Source: JAFGBI01 sp964480725 (GTDB lineage: Bacteria; Myxococcota_A; Polyangia; Polyangiales; Polyangiaceae). From it: 64,000 nucleotides of DNA. Made by a program: the position numbers and the translations under genes. Location of the stretch: contig CAYZQO010000010.1 in the NCBI GenBank assembly GCA_964480725.1, positions 1 to 64,000 on the forward strand, given 5' to 3'. Positions within the stretch are counted from its first letter, which is position 1. Each line of letters begins with the position of its first letter. Under the pieces are notes generated by a model. The model worked only from the letters and a program-made list of their open reading frames with translations, did no database searches and had not been told where the DNA came from. Below are positions 41,115-49,717 of this stretch, in pieces.

Positions 41115-42716
41115 CTACGGAAACACCCGAAACGGTTGGCTGCCTGGGTGAGGGCCACAGTGTGGGGACACCGTGTAGAAGTGGTGGTGGTGGTCGGATC
41201 CAACGGCCAGGCGGAGCGCCGCTCCGGTCTTCTCGTCGGGGACCCGCGCGCCGATGCAATCGTGGCCGAAGCTGTCGTAGCGGAAGAAGGAGAGTGAGCG
41301 AAGCTCCGGGTGATCCCGCAGCGCATTCCGAATCAGCGTGCGCCCCTCCTCGACCGACATGCGCCAGGGCTCACCGTTGAGGGGATCACCGTTGAGCGCC
41401 ACCGCGTCCACCATGATGTACGGGCAGCGGTCGTCCCAGGTGCGTCGCTCCTCCATGAGCGCTTCAGCTTCGTCGGACGTGAGGAGAGTGACCGCATTCT
41501 CGGCGCTGGTGGTGCACCAGAGCTGACCCGCGATGGCGAGCCAGAGCTCCGATTCGCTGCGACTCCAGAGCTCCCCGTCGTGGCTCTGGCACGCATCGGC
41601 GGCGTCGGCGCTCGAGCAGGGCAGGTGGGCGATGGCCTGCCAGCCCGACCGGCGCCACCGCAGTAGCTGGCCCTCGGACAGGACCCAGAGCGCGTGGTCC
41701 GCGCTCTTGACCAGGTCGAAGGGCGTGGGCAGGTCACCTGCTGCAACCCAGCGGTCCCCCTCGCGTCGAACGAGCCGCGGCTCGACGGCGTTGGATTTCG
41801 TGTTGAGCAGCAGCAGTTGCTCGCCCTCGATGAACAGCCGTAAGCTTGGGGGATCGTCGTCGGCGACAAAAGACTCCGGGAGCGCGAGGGGCTCGGCTTC
41901 GTGCTGCCCTTGCGCGTCCCACCGATGCCGCACGAGCGCCGCGCTTCGTTCGAGCCAGACACCGTCCCTCTCGCAGACGTAGCCGAAGCCGAGCAGCGAG
42001 TCGTCTTGCCCGAGCCACGGCAGCGGCCCCGCGCAGGACGAGGCGCCGAGCCGTGTCGACTTCGTTGGCGTCAGCCAGCTCACGCCCTGCTCGAACAGCA
42101 GCGGGCGCGGGACGTGGGGGCTCGTGTGCACCAACACGGCGCCACCGCGCCAGGGAATGACCTGTCCCACGCTCCGTTCGTGTTCCCGACGTAGCGCCCA
42201 ATGGCCCCTGGGGCTCTCGGCGGAGCGCTCCGGCGAGGGGATCCACCGATAGATCCAGGACCAGCTGGGACCCGCATCCGAGGCCATGGAGAGCGCGAGC
42301 CAGACGTCGTCGGGCCAGCTTCCGCCCGCGGCCCAGAACGAGGCCCCCGCGTTGTCGCTTTGGACGAAGCCGTTCAGCCCCTCGACCGCCTGAAGCTTCC
42401 GGTCCCGAATCAAGTAGAGCATGCGCGTCCCCCAGAAGCCCGTCGAGAGCAAGGCGGCGTCTCCCACCGGTGCGAGCTGCATTTCGTCGTCGATCTGCGC
42501 CACCAGGTTCAGCGGCATGCCTTGCAGTGAACGCCGCCGGGGGGCGGCTGCGGACGGCGCCGCTGGGGGCCGCCGCGCGGACACCGCGCTGGAGGGCGAG
42601 CCCGGCGCCAGGGGGGAAGCGCCGGGACCGGCAGTCACGGGGCGGGGCTGTCGGCAGCCGAACAGCAGGGATCCAGCCAGCAGAGCCATCGCGACTCCGT
42701 TCGGGTCTCGCCTCAT
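41115..42716 (-). CDS. Putative lipoprotein, WD/propeller-like, unknown function
   Basis: ATG 42716 has a good ribosome-binding site (GGAGGAAA). The signal peptide ends in lipobox LLFGC. A short Pro/Ala-rich linker precedes a domain of about 465 residues with a run of Trp-rich repeat-like segments (FWAAGGSWPDDVWLALSMAS, WSWIYRWIPSPER, GELWSRSESELWLAIAGQLWC, ADHALWVLSEGQLLRWRRSGW). This spacing of W and aspartate-containing turns suggests a beta-propeller. A C-terminal helical part (RTLIRNALRDHPELRSLSFFRYDSFGHDC) ends in a His-rich stretch (DHHHHFYTVSPHCGPHPG). The His cluster could bind metal. I do not recognise a named family. It is preceded by a 118-bp gap and followed by the sigma operon on the same strand. 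Confidence 0.72.
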   Translation of the reverse strand: MRRDPNGVAMALLAGSLLFGCRQPRPVTAGPGASPLAPGSPSSAVSARRPPAAPSAAAPRRRSLQGMPLNLVAQIDDEMQLAPVGDAALLSTGFWGTRMLYLIRDRKLQAVEGLNGFVQSDNAGASFWAAGGSWPDDVWLALSMASDAGPSWSWIYRWIPSPERSAESPRGHWALRREHERSVGQVIPWRGGAVLVHTSPHVPRPLLFEQGVSWLTPTKSTRLGASSCAGPLPWLGQDDSLLGFGYVCERDGVWLERSAALVRHRWDAQGQHEAEPLALPESFVADDDPPSLRLFIEGEQLLLLNTKSNAVEPRLVRREGDRWVAAGDLPTPFDLVKSADHALWVLSEGQLLRWRRSGWQAIAHLPCSSADAADACQSHDGELWSRSESELWLAIAGQLWCTTSAENAVTLLTSDEAEALMEERRTWDDRCPYIMVDAVALNGDPLNGEPWRMSVEEGRTLIRNALRDHPELRSLSFFRYDSFGHDCIGARVPDEKTGAALRLAVGSDHHHHFYTVSPHCGPHPGSQPFRVFP

Positions 42717-42818
42717 CCGCCGGTTTCCTCCGGTCTGATCCCTACCGTCACCGCGCAGGTCCCGCAATTCATCCCCGACGTCGCTGCGCGAAGCTCGGCG
42801 GTCGGGGATTGAGGGTGG

Positions 42819-44093
42819 TCAGCTGCCGTCCGGCGGGGGGCGCTCGGTCGTTCCATCGTCGCCATGCTCGTGCCAGTAGTCCTCGTCGCTGAGGAGCCGG
42901 CGCTGGCATCGCGAACAAGTGAGCGCGGTGGCGGCGACACCCCATTTGCAGCTCGAGCAGACGTACCGCGGGACACGGTGACCGACGGCTGCCCCGAGCA
43001 CGATCGTGGCGAACATCACGTAGAACCCCGCCCCACCGAGGAAGAAGACGCCGAGCGAGCCGGAGAGTCCGCCGAGAAGGGCACCCCACCCGCCGAGGGT
43101 CGTAGCGAGTCGATAGGCGGGCGCCCCCGCCTCCGTCTCAGCCCGCTCGAGCGCGAGGTCCTCGACGGTCACTCGGACCTCGGGGAGCGGCTCCGGATCC
43201 GACGGCGACGATGGGGCCTCGTCGGTGATCGGGAGTCCGAGCCGGTCCGCGAGCGCCTGGCGCTGGCCCTCGAGCCCGCGGAGCGCGCGGTCGACCAGCT
43301 CGGCGTGCTCGCGGGAGAGGGCGGTGAGGAGGTGGCTAGCGGCGCTGGTCGCGTGGCCACGGACGACGAACTGCACGGCGAGGAGGTAGGCGAGTTGCAT
43401 GGGCAGGAGGCAACTGGCAGCCCTTCGCGCGGGGAGCGTCTGTCGGCGCAGGAAGGGGTCGTCGATGGTCCGCGTCCGGTAACTGCCCTCGAGCAGGAGG
43501 ACCCCGAACCCCAGCGTGAGGGCGGTGACCTCAGCGATCATCGTCTTGACACGGGGAGGGACGCGGGCGCGCTTCCCGAGCTGTCGCAGGTGGGCCGAGG
43601 CGACCAGGACGGCGAGCGTGGCGAGGAGTCCCCTCGGGTCGTCGAGTTCATCGTGTCGCACGCCGTAGCCGTACGTGCCGTGCTCGATGCCGGTGAACCA
43701 CGCCACGGCCCCCTCCGGGTGATGCTCCTCCCCACGGTCGTCCACCATGACGGTGGGCTCCCCGCTCTCGATCGAGAGCCGGATGTCCGCCGGCGGTAGC
43801 TTCGCGTAGGCCGACAGTCGCCGTATCAGCGTTGCGACGCCCGCGCCTCGCGGCGCGAGCGGATCAGGGAACGATTCGGCATCGGGGAGCAGGATCTTCG
43901 CGCCGAGGAACGCCTCGGGCCCCGTTTGCTCCAGCACGCGGGTGAGGACGTCCAGGAGCACCTCCTGGTCGGCGAGGGGGAGTTGCCCGATGTGCGCGGC
44001 CATCATGCGCCGCTCGGCGTCCGGGTCCGATGCATGGATTGGCAGGCTACCACGGCGCGCGGCGGCGCTGGAGGCGTGAAGGGTGTCTCGCAC
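42819..44093 (-). CDS. Membrane protein with C-terminal zinc ribbon
   Basis: This 424-aa protein begins at GTG 44093 with GAGG nearby; ATG 44006 or 44003 are alternatives. The N-terminal 260 residues are mixed helical without a recognised domain (EVLLDVLTRVLEQTGPEAFLGAKILLP, RVKTMIAEVTALTLGFGVLLLEGSY, SCLLPMQLAYLLAVQFVVRGHATSAASHLL). A negatively charged linker precedes two hydrophobic helices (about 345-390: GGWGALLGGLSGSLGVFFLGG, FYVMFATIVLGAAVG). The tail is a zinc ribbon with CSSC and CSRC pairs (about 398-418). Such a ribbon at the cytoplasmic face could mediate protein contact. Function unknown. The gene lies between the PqqD/radical-SAM gene and the lipoprotein gene, all on the minus strand. 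Confidence 0.65.
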   Translation of the reverse strand: MRDTLHASSAAARRGSLPIHASDPDAERRMMAAHIGQLPLADQEVLLDVLTRVLEQTGPEAFLGAKILLPDAESFPDPLAPRGAGVATLIRRLSAYAKLPPADIRLSIESGEPTVMVDDRGEEHHPEGAVAWFTGIEHGTYGYGVRHDELDDPRGLLATLAVLVASAHLRQLGKRARVPPRVKTMIAEVTALTLGFGVLLLEGSYRTRTIDDPFLRRQTLPARRAASCLLPMQLAYLLAVQFVVRGHATSAASHLLTALSREHAELVDRALRGLEGQRQALADRLGLPITDEAPSSPSDPEPLPEVRVTVEDLALERAETEAGAPAYRLATTLGGWGALLGGLSGSLGVFFLGGAGFYVMFATIVLGAAVGHRVPRYVCSSCKWGVAATALTCSRCQRRLLSDEDYWHEHGDDGTTERPPPDGS

Positions 44094-44321
44094 GCCGCGG
44101 CCCTCGGGGGCGGGGCCCGACGGGCCCCGCCTGCTCGCGGCGCCGGCTCGGGCGCGGCTACTCCACGATCTCGAGCGAGGTCAGCAGCAGCTCGCCGCCG
44201 CTCAGCTCGCCGCGGTCGCGATTGGCAGTGGGATCTGGAGTTGCCTCCGATGGGGCCCGACCCTGCCTTGGCCAACCGCTGCGTTACGGGCAGCCTGGGT
44301 GCCGTCGGAGCTCGGGTCTGT

Positions 44322-45743
44322 TCACCGGAACGTGTCCGTCGTCCGGGCTCCGCCTGTCACCTGGATCTGCTGCCCCAACGGGCAGCTCCCGCTCGCGAGC
44401 AACCAGAGGATCCGGCGGTAGACCGCGCGCAGCTCGCGGCAATAGGGCGACGGTTCGGTGCCGTCTCCGCCCAGCGCCACGACCTCGCCGCGGCAGTCGC
44501 CCGCGCACCAGTATCGGAAAGGGCAGTCGTGGCAACGCTGGTACCGGGCCACGTCGAAGCGCTCGCGAGCCGCGCGGAAGACGCGACTCTCTCGCACCAG
44601 CGTCGCCAGATCGTCAGTCCCCAGGTTCCCCGCCCTGCCCGCGGGGGTCACGTGGTTGGGACACAGGTACACGCTCCCGTCGGCGTCGACGAACACGACC
44701 TGGCGACCCAATCCGCAATTGACCCGCGCCGAGGAGAAGCGAAACACCGTGGCGATGATCGAGAAGTAGTCACGCACCAGGAGTCGCGCGAGCTCCGGGC
44801 GCCGCTCCAGCACCTCGAGCAGTTGCTCGAGCGCCTGCGTCTGATCGGGTCGATTCGCCTGCTGCCCCACCCCGCCACCGATCGTGCGCAGGGGAATGAA
44901 GCGCGCCTCGTCCACCCCGAGCTCCGCCGCCAGGTCCAGGTAGGCCTCGAAGTCCCGGATGGAATCGCGGGCATAGACCATGCTCACGAGGGTGTAGATG
45001 CCGGCCGCCCGCAGTCGACGGATGCCCGTCACGGCCTTCGCGAAGACGCCGCGCCCCCGCGCGGCGTCGTGGAGCTCGGCGGTGGAGCCGTCGAGCGACA
45101 CCTGCACGTGCACGCGTCGCTGTCGAAGACGACTCACCGTGGATTCGCTGAGCAACGTGCCGTTGGTGGACAGCAGGATCGGGGTGGTGAAGATGCCCTC
45201 TGCCCGCTCGAGCGCCATCGAGAGCCGCTCGACGTCGAGCAGGGGCTCGCCGCCGAGCACGATGAGGGAGGCGTCCTCCCGGAGGATGCTCCGGCCGCGC
45301 TCGATCCCATCCATGAGCCGCTGGACGTCGAGCTCGGCGTCTTGGCGGCGCTCGTTGTAGCAGAACGGGCAAGTCAGGTTGCAGCGGTTGGTGAGGTTCA
45401 CCGTGACGTTCGCGATGCGGACGGGCTCGGGCACGGGAGGGGCGAGGCGGGGCGAGCGAGTCAGGATCCTGCGATCGCAGAGGTCCTGCAGGATCGGCAG
45501 CGCCTCGCGGCAGACCTCGGGGACCGATCGCCCGTGTCGATGGGCGTGGTGCTCCAGCAGGTCGCGAACGGTGCGCCGCCCATCAAACCCCGCAAGCAGC
45601 CCGCGCAGCTCCTCGTCCACCACCATCCAGGCCGGCAGCTGGCCCCAGACGAGCAGGTGCCGCGTGGCGTCCGCCCGGTCCTTGCGCTGCTCCTCCAGGG
45701 TCGGCGGCTGGAAGTAGAGGCGCTCGTCTTCGAGTCTGGGCAT
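44322..45743 (-). CDS. Radical SAM/SPASM protein with PqqD-like N-terminal domain
   Basis: This 473-aa enzyme starts at ATG 45743. Residues 1-100 resemble PqqD/RRE domains that bind precursor peptides (RHLLVWGQLPAWMVVDEELRGLLAGFDGRRTVRDLLE). The radical-SAM core carries the [4Fe-4S] motif CNLTCPFC (Cys121, Cys125, Cys128), then LIVLGGEPLLD, LLSTNGTLL and VQVSLDGS. The SPASM-type C-terminus supplies Cys343, 361, 404, 407, 413, 417 and 435 for auxiliary clusters, with one extra Cys454. This architecture is used for radical modification of peptides (RiPP maturases) or of proteins. It follows the CPBP protease gene by two bases on the same strand, so the pair is probably an operon. No obvious precursor gene is present, though a short peptide-like frame lies just downstream. 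Confidence 0.88.
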   Translation of the reverse strand: MPRLEDERLYFQPPTLEEQRKDRADATRHLLVWGQLPAWMVVDEELRGLLAGFDGRRTVRDLLEHHAHRHGRSVPEVCREALPILQDLCDRRILTRSPRLAPPVPEPVRIANVTVNLTNRCNLTCPFCYNERRQDAELDVQRLMDGIERGRSILREDASLIVLGGEPLLDVERLSMALERAEGIFTTPILLSTNGTLLSESTVSRLRQRRVHVQVSLDGSTAELHDAARGRGVFAKAVTGIRRLRAAGIYTLVSMVYARDSIRDFEAYLDLAAELGVDEARFIPLRTIGGGVGQQANRPDQTQALEQLLEVLERRPELARLLVRDYFSIIATVFRFSSARVNCGLGRQVVFVDADGSVYLCPNHVTPAGRAGNLGTDDLATLVRESRVFRAARERFDVARYQRCHDCPFRYWCAGDCRGEVVALGGDGTEPSPYCRELRAVYRRILWLLASGSCPLGQQIQVTGGARTTDTFR

Positions 45744-45745
45744 CG

Positions 45746-46489
45746 CTAGCTCGCTGCTCGACCCGATCGAAGAACCCGAAGACCGATTAGCCCGAGGACG
45801 AGTGCTGTCACGATCCCGGTGAGCAGGAAGCGCTCGGTCGTTGGCGGCATGCGAACCACCAGCGTCAGGGCGTTCCAGGTGCCGTGAAGCAAGATCGCCC
45901 AGAAGAGCGTCTGCGTCAGGAGCGTCAGCGCGCAGAGCACCAGCGAGGCCACGAGCATGGTCCATAGCTGGCCCTGGTCGTGGTGCAACAGACCGAACGA
46001 GAGACTCACCAGGAGCGTCGCGCCCGTCGCGCCGAGAAGATGGCGCAGGCTCTGCAGCAGTCCGCCCCGGAAGAAGATCTCCTCGGCGAGCGGAACCAGG
46101 AGGATGAGGGCGCCCAGCTCCACCGCCGATGGCGGAACCCCGAGGGTCTGCTTGGCAGGCCACCAGCACCCCGCGGCGATGAAGGACGCCGTCAACAGAC
46201 CCACCAGGACGACGCCCGCCCAGCGCCCTCGCGGCGGCCCGTCCGCCGCGGACGAGAAGGAACCCCACCAACGCGGTGCCCCGTGCGCGGAGGGGTTGGC
46301 CCGGAGCTGAAACCAGAGACTTGTGGCGCCGATGAGCGCCAGGGAAGGCAGGACCCAGCGGGCCCAGCTCCCGAGCGGCCCGGACCATCGGGTGAGCGCC
46401 AGCGCGAGCGTCAGGCCTGCCGCCAGGACCGTGAGCTCCGGCAGGGCCTTCGGTCGAGCCCTTCGCCGGTCGCGCGGGACATCCGCCAT
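45746..46489 (-). CDS. CPBP intramembrane metalloprotease
   Basis: This 247-aa protein (ATG 46489; no strong ribosome-binding site) has six to eight transmembrane helices. The CPBP (Abi/Rce1-like) catalytic motifs are intact: EEIFFRGGL with Glu136-Glu137 and Arg141, a second motif with His169 (FGLLHHDQGQ) and the third, LHGTWN (His202, Asn206). These proteases cleave substrates within the membrane; bacterial members are often involved in bacteriocin self-immunity or in maturation and export of peptides. It sits directly upstream of the PqqD/radical-SAM gene (2-bp gap). The pairing suggests processing of a radical-modified peptide (inference). Divergent from the gene at 46695. Confidence 0.87.
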   Translation of the reverse strand: MADVPRDRRRARPKALPELTVLAAGLTLALALTRWSGPLGSWARWVLPSLALIGATSLWFQLRANPSAHGAPRWWGSFSSAADGPPRGRWAGVVLVGLLTASFIAAGCWWPAKQTLGVPPSAVELGALILLVPLAEEIFFRGGLLQSLRHLLGATGATLLVSLSFGLLHHDQGQLWTMLVASLVLCALTLLTQTLFWAILLHGTWNALTLVVRMPPTTERFLLTGIVTALVLGLIGLRVLRSGRAAS

Positions 46490-46694
46490 GCCGCTGGGAG
46501 GATAGCGGCGCCCGCCCGCCTGTGGCACAGGATGAGCCAGGGTTCTCGATCGACGCGCGCTCGGCCTCCTCTCCCAATTGTCCGTTATCATTCCGCGATG
46601 TGGAGGGCGGGCGCCGACTCGTCCTGGCACGCCGTTTGCTTTACTGGGTAGGCCAGGGGTCGGCTGGCACATCGGAACGTTTGGAGGGCTGATC

Positions 46695-47912
46695 ATGCAG
46701 GTCGTTGCAGCGAGCGTGCTCGATACGGTGGGGAGGTTCCTGCACTCGGGCTACGTCTCGGCGTATCCCCCCACGCAGGTCAGTCGCGACATCCTGACTC
46801 CCGAAGCCTACCCGGTAGGAGCGGTGCCCGAGCTTCAGCTCGACGTCGCCGAGGCGCTGCGGCTCCAGGGGGAGCAGCTGGCAGCCGTCGTCTCCAGCGG
46901 CGACACGACCATGGCGCTGGCGGCGGTGGCTGGTGGCACCCCATGGGGGACGCTGCTGGCGGGCGCGCTCTGCGCCTCGGGGCTGGTCGTCGGCCATCGC
47001 CTCCTGTCCCGCCAAGATCCGTTGGCGACGCGCTGGCGAGCGCGGCCGTGGCACTGGGCGCTGGCGTCGAGTGTCGCGACCACCCTCGCCCTGGTCGTGG
47101 CCTGCGGGGACTACGGCGACGGGGGAGGCCAGGGATCGGCCCCGCCGGCCGAAGCTTCACCGGCGGAGGTCGCTCCGGCGACGGACGCCACGCCGGCGGA
47201 GGGCTCCGTCGTCACCCCGGTCGACGCCGAGCCCGCCCCGGTCGAGCCGGAACCCGTCCCGGTGGTGCCGGACCCGCCCTGGGTCGGGGTCGAGCTCCGG
47301 TCCTACCAGAACCCCGAGGCAGCGACGCAGGTGATCCTGCACGGCCTCATCGGCAACGCGATCCGGCATCGCTACGCGGTCGGCACCTTGGCCGACCTCG
47401 CTCGTGACATCGCGCTGCCGGCCAGCACCCTCACCGAAGGGGAGGCCTACGCGCTGAAGACCTACGCTTTCGACGGCTGGGGCCGGGAGTTAGCGCTGGT
47501 GCAGGAGAACAACACCTTCACCGTCACCAGCAGCGGCGAGGACGGAGTCCTGGCCACCGAGGACGATCTGGTCCTCCACGTGCCAACGGCCTCACTGTCC
47601 TCTTCCAGCGGAGAAGCGATGGTGGCGCCGACGGCATGGTACGTGGTCGAGCCTCAACAAACCCCGTGCGTGCTGTTCTTCCACCCGCCGATCCCCGATA
47701 CTCAACTCTTGTCAGGCTCGATGATCGAGTACGTGAACCACGTGCCCAACGAGGCGCTGGCGGCCGAGGTGACCGGAGGGGGCGGCTTCGGCCTCTTCAC
47801 GATAGAGCAGCTGCCGGCGGCGGCCCCGGACCTCCAGGCCCGATATGACGCCATGGCGGCGGCCGTCGCCTACAAGCCGCTGCTGCTCGAGGTGTTCGGC
47901 GCCCAGACCTGA
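46695..47912 (+). CDS. Membrane protein with type II secretion pseudopilin-like C-terminus
   Basis: ATG 46695 has a strong ribosome-binding site (GGAGGG, 6 bases upstream). The 405-aa protein has an N-terminal region of about 75 residues (LDVAEALRLQGEQLAAVVSSGDTTMALAAV) before a membrane stretch (TPWGTLLAGALCASGLVVGHRLL and ALASSVATTLALVVACG). A Pro/Ala/Glu-rich linker (PAEASPAEVAPATDA) follows. Next is a segment like major pseudopilins (GspG): FDGWGRELALVQENNTFTVTSSGEDGVLATEDDLVLHV, with the calcium-loop-like Asp residues. The last 100 residues are unrelated to this. There is no prepilin peptidase site at the N-terminus, so it is not a classical pseudopilin. It stands divergently from the CPBP/radical-SAM pair, with 205 bases between, so it might be co-regulated. 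Confidence 0.7.
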   Translation: MQVVAASVLDTVGRFLHSGYVSAYPPTQVSRDILTPEAYPVGAVPELQLDVAEALRLQGEQLAAVVSSGDTTMALAAVAGGTPWGTLLAGALCASGLVVGHRLLSRQDPLATRWRARPWHWALASSVATTLALVVACGDYGDGGGQGSAPPAEASPAEVAPATDATPAEGSVVTPVDAEPAPVEPEPVPVVPDPPWVGVELRSYQNPEAATQVILHGLIGNAIRHRYAVGTLADLARDIALPASTLTEGEAYALKTYAFDGWGRELALVQENNTFTVTSSGEDGVLATEDDLVLHVPTASLSSSSGEAMVAPTAWYVVEPQQTPCVLFFHPPIPDTQLLSGSMIEYVNHVPNEALAAEVTGGGGFGLFTIEQLPAAAPDLQARYDAMAAAVAYKPLLLEVFGAQT

Positions 47913-47926
47913 CGGCAGGGGTGACG

Positions 47927-47941
47927 GCGGCGCGTCGCCGC
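47927..47941. terminator. Short hairpin between convergent stops
   Basis: GCGGCG (47927-47932) pairs with CGCCGC (47936-47941) across 3 bases, in the 32-base space between the convergent genes ending at 47912 and 47945. Confidence 0.4.
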
Positions 47942-47944
47942 GGC

Positions 47945-49498
47945 TCAGCGCGAAACCAGGAGCTCGGCGAGCTGGGCTTCGACCAGCGGCCCGCGCTCGG
48001 CGAGGAAGGTCCGGAGGCCCTCGACGAATTCCTCGCTGCGGGCGTCGCCGTAGGGGCGGCGCGTGTCCTCCGCGCGGGCGTCGGCGGTGAGCTCGAGCGC
48101 GGCTTCGAGCTCGTCGAGGAGTGGGAGGCCGTTCCACACCTCGAGCGCGGTCTGCAGGCGGGCGAGGTAGCCGGCCCAGCAGGCGTCGTCCTGGCGGCAG
48201 CGCCGGAACAGGACGCCGTTATCGCGACCGGAGTTCGAGTGGTCGACGGCGTACTCGAGCTGCGCCAGCGGCTCGCCGCGCTCGCCGTCGGCGGTCCCGA
48301 AGGTCTGATCGATCCCCCAGGGGATGAGCAGGAACCGGTCGCGCGCGAGCTCGTGGTAGAGTTCGTAGTTGTTGGCAGCGCCGAAGTAGCCATCCCAGTC
48401 CGCGACGACGGCCTGCGCGGCGCCCAGCGTCAGTACCTCGTCCCAGTCGAGCAGAGCGCCGACCTCCGCATAGAACGACTCCGCCGGCGCGCTGGCGGCG
48501 GCGATCAGCGCCTCCAGATCGGAGGTGTCCGGTGCGTCGCGGTTGGTTTCGAGCTCGAAGGACCCCAGCCACTCGGGCAGGAAGTCGACGAAGTAGACGT
48601 CGTTGGAGGTGTCGTACAGGTTGCCTGGCGCCGGATCGAAGCGCCGCTCCGCGAATTCGTCGTCGACCGTCTCCAGGTTGGCGTAAAGCCCGTAGGGCTC
48701 GCCGTCCACCACCACGCGCGCGTAGTTGCAGAGGGGAGCGGGGACGCCGACCGCGCGGTAGTAGCGGTATCCGAGCACCTCGTGGGTCATGCTCGGGTCC
48801 TGGACCATGTTGTTCAGCGTGATCCGCCGGGTGCCGAAGAGGCGGGGGCCGTCGAGGTACTCGTCGAGCTTGATCTTGAACGACGGCTTCTCGGTCAAGG
48901 GCTGCATTGTCGCGCGGCCCTTGAGGCGGATCCCCACCCGGGGGAAGGTGAGCGCCGGTCCCGTTGGCGGACGGTAGGTGACCGTGCCCTCGCAGTACTC
49001 GGTGGGCTCGGCCTGTAGCGCCTCCCGGCAGGCCTCGGGGATGGTCAGCTCGAAGGTGGCGAGCGTCGCCGGGTCGTAGAGCACCTCGGCGCCGGGCGGC
49101 GGCGGCTCGACCGAGCCCGCGCCGCCCGCGTCCGCGCCGCCCGCGCCGCCCGCGTCCACGCCGCCCGTGCCCGCGCCGCCCGTTCCCGCGCCGCCTGCAC
49201 CCACGCCGGCGAGCCCTGGCGCCCCGGCGTCACCGGACGCCCCGGCACCTCCGGCCACCGTTGGCGTCGAGCCCGCTGTCGCTGGGGTCTCGCCACTGTC
49301 ACCGGCGGCATTCGCACCGCTCGTGCCCCCCGAGGTGCTGGCGCCGCCGGTGCCGGATGGTGCTCCCGCGCTCCCGCCGGTGGGCCGCGGGAGGGGCTGG
49401 TTCGAGCCGCACCCGATCAGGGGAGCAACGGCCAAGGCAAGAAACGAGGGAAGCCAGCGCCAGTGGAGGCGGCCGAGCGCGCAACGCGGTGAAGCCAT
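47945..49498 (-). CDS. CotH-kinase family lipoprotein
   Basis: This 517-aa protein from ATG 49498 has lipobox LIGC (Cys30), a Gly/Ala/Thr linker with AGGAGT-type repeats, then a CotH-like domain of about 370 residues. Family features are VGIRLKGRATMQPLTEKPSFKIKLDEYLDG, RITLNNMVQDPSMTHEVLGYRYYRAVGVPAP, VVVDGEPYGLYANLETVDDEFAERRF and FLLIPWGIDQTFG with the metal-ligand Asp. CotH proteins are atypical kinases; secreted bacterial members may phosphorylate or bind partners in the envelope, and in cellulosome or xylanolytic bacteria they are often found beside carbohydrate-active enzymes. No strong ribosome-binding site is seen; the same frame is open far upstream without coding character. Confidence 0.85.
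   Translation of the reverse strand: MASPRCALGRLHWRWLPSFLALAVAPLIGCGSNQPLPRPTGGSAGAPSGTGGASTSGGTSGANAAGDSGETPATAGSTPTVAGGAGASGDAGAPGLAGVGAGGAGTGGAGTGGVDAGGAGGADAGGAGSVEPPPPGAEVLYDPATLATFELTIPEACREALQAEPTEYCEGTVTYRPPTGPALTFPRVGIRLKGRATMQPLTEKPSFKIKLDEYLDGPRLFGTRRITLNNMVQDPSMTHEVLGYRYYRAVGVPAPLCNYARVVVDGEPYGLYANLETVDDEFAERRFDPAPGNLYDTSNDVYFVDFLPEWLGSFELETNRDAPDTSDLEALIAAASAPAESFYAEVGALLDWDEVLTLGAAQAVVADWDGYFGAANNYELYHELARDRFLLIPWGIDQTFGTADGERGEPLAQLEYAVDHSNSGRDNGVLFRRCRQDDACWAGYLARLQTALEVWNGLPLLDELEAALELTADARAEDTRRPYGDARSEEFVEGLRTFLAERGPLVEAQLAELLVSR
49090..49200 (-). repeat. Gly/Ala repeat array in CotH linker
   Basis: Short 9- to 15-bp units (GCCGCCCGCGTCCGC-type) encode DAGGAGG and GTGGAGT repeats in the linker of the CotH lipoprotein. 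Confidence 0.7.
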
Positions 49499-49717
49499 GT
49501 GCAAGCAGGGGGCGGGGTGAAAACCTCGCGATGGCACGACCATAGCCCGGAGACGCGCGGCGGTCGAACGACCGAGCCGTGCCCTGGCCCCGCGCCCGCG
49601 AAATCCGCTCGAGGGTAGCCTGAAGGCACTCGGTCGAGCGGGGGACCGGAATGTCCCTCCGGCCTGGCCCGAAGGTCGGTGTAGAATGATTTCGACGCTC
49701 TCGGCTCGCGAGGCGGA

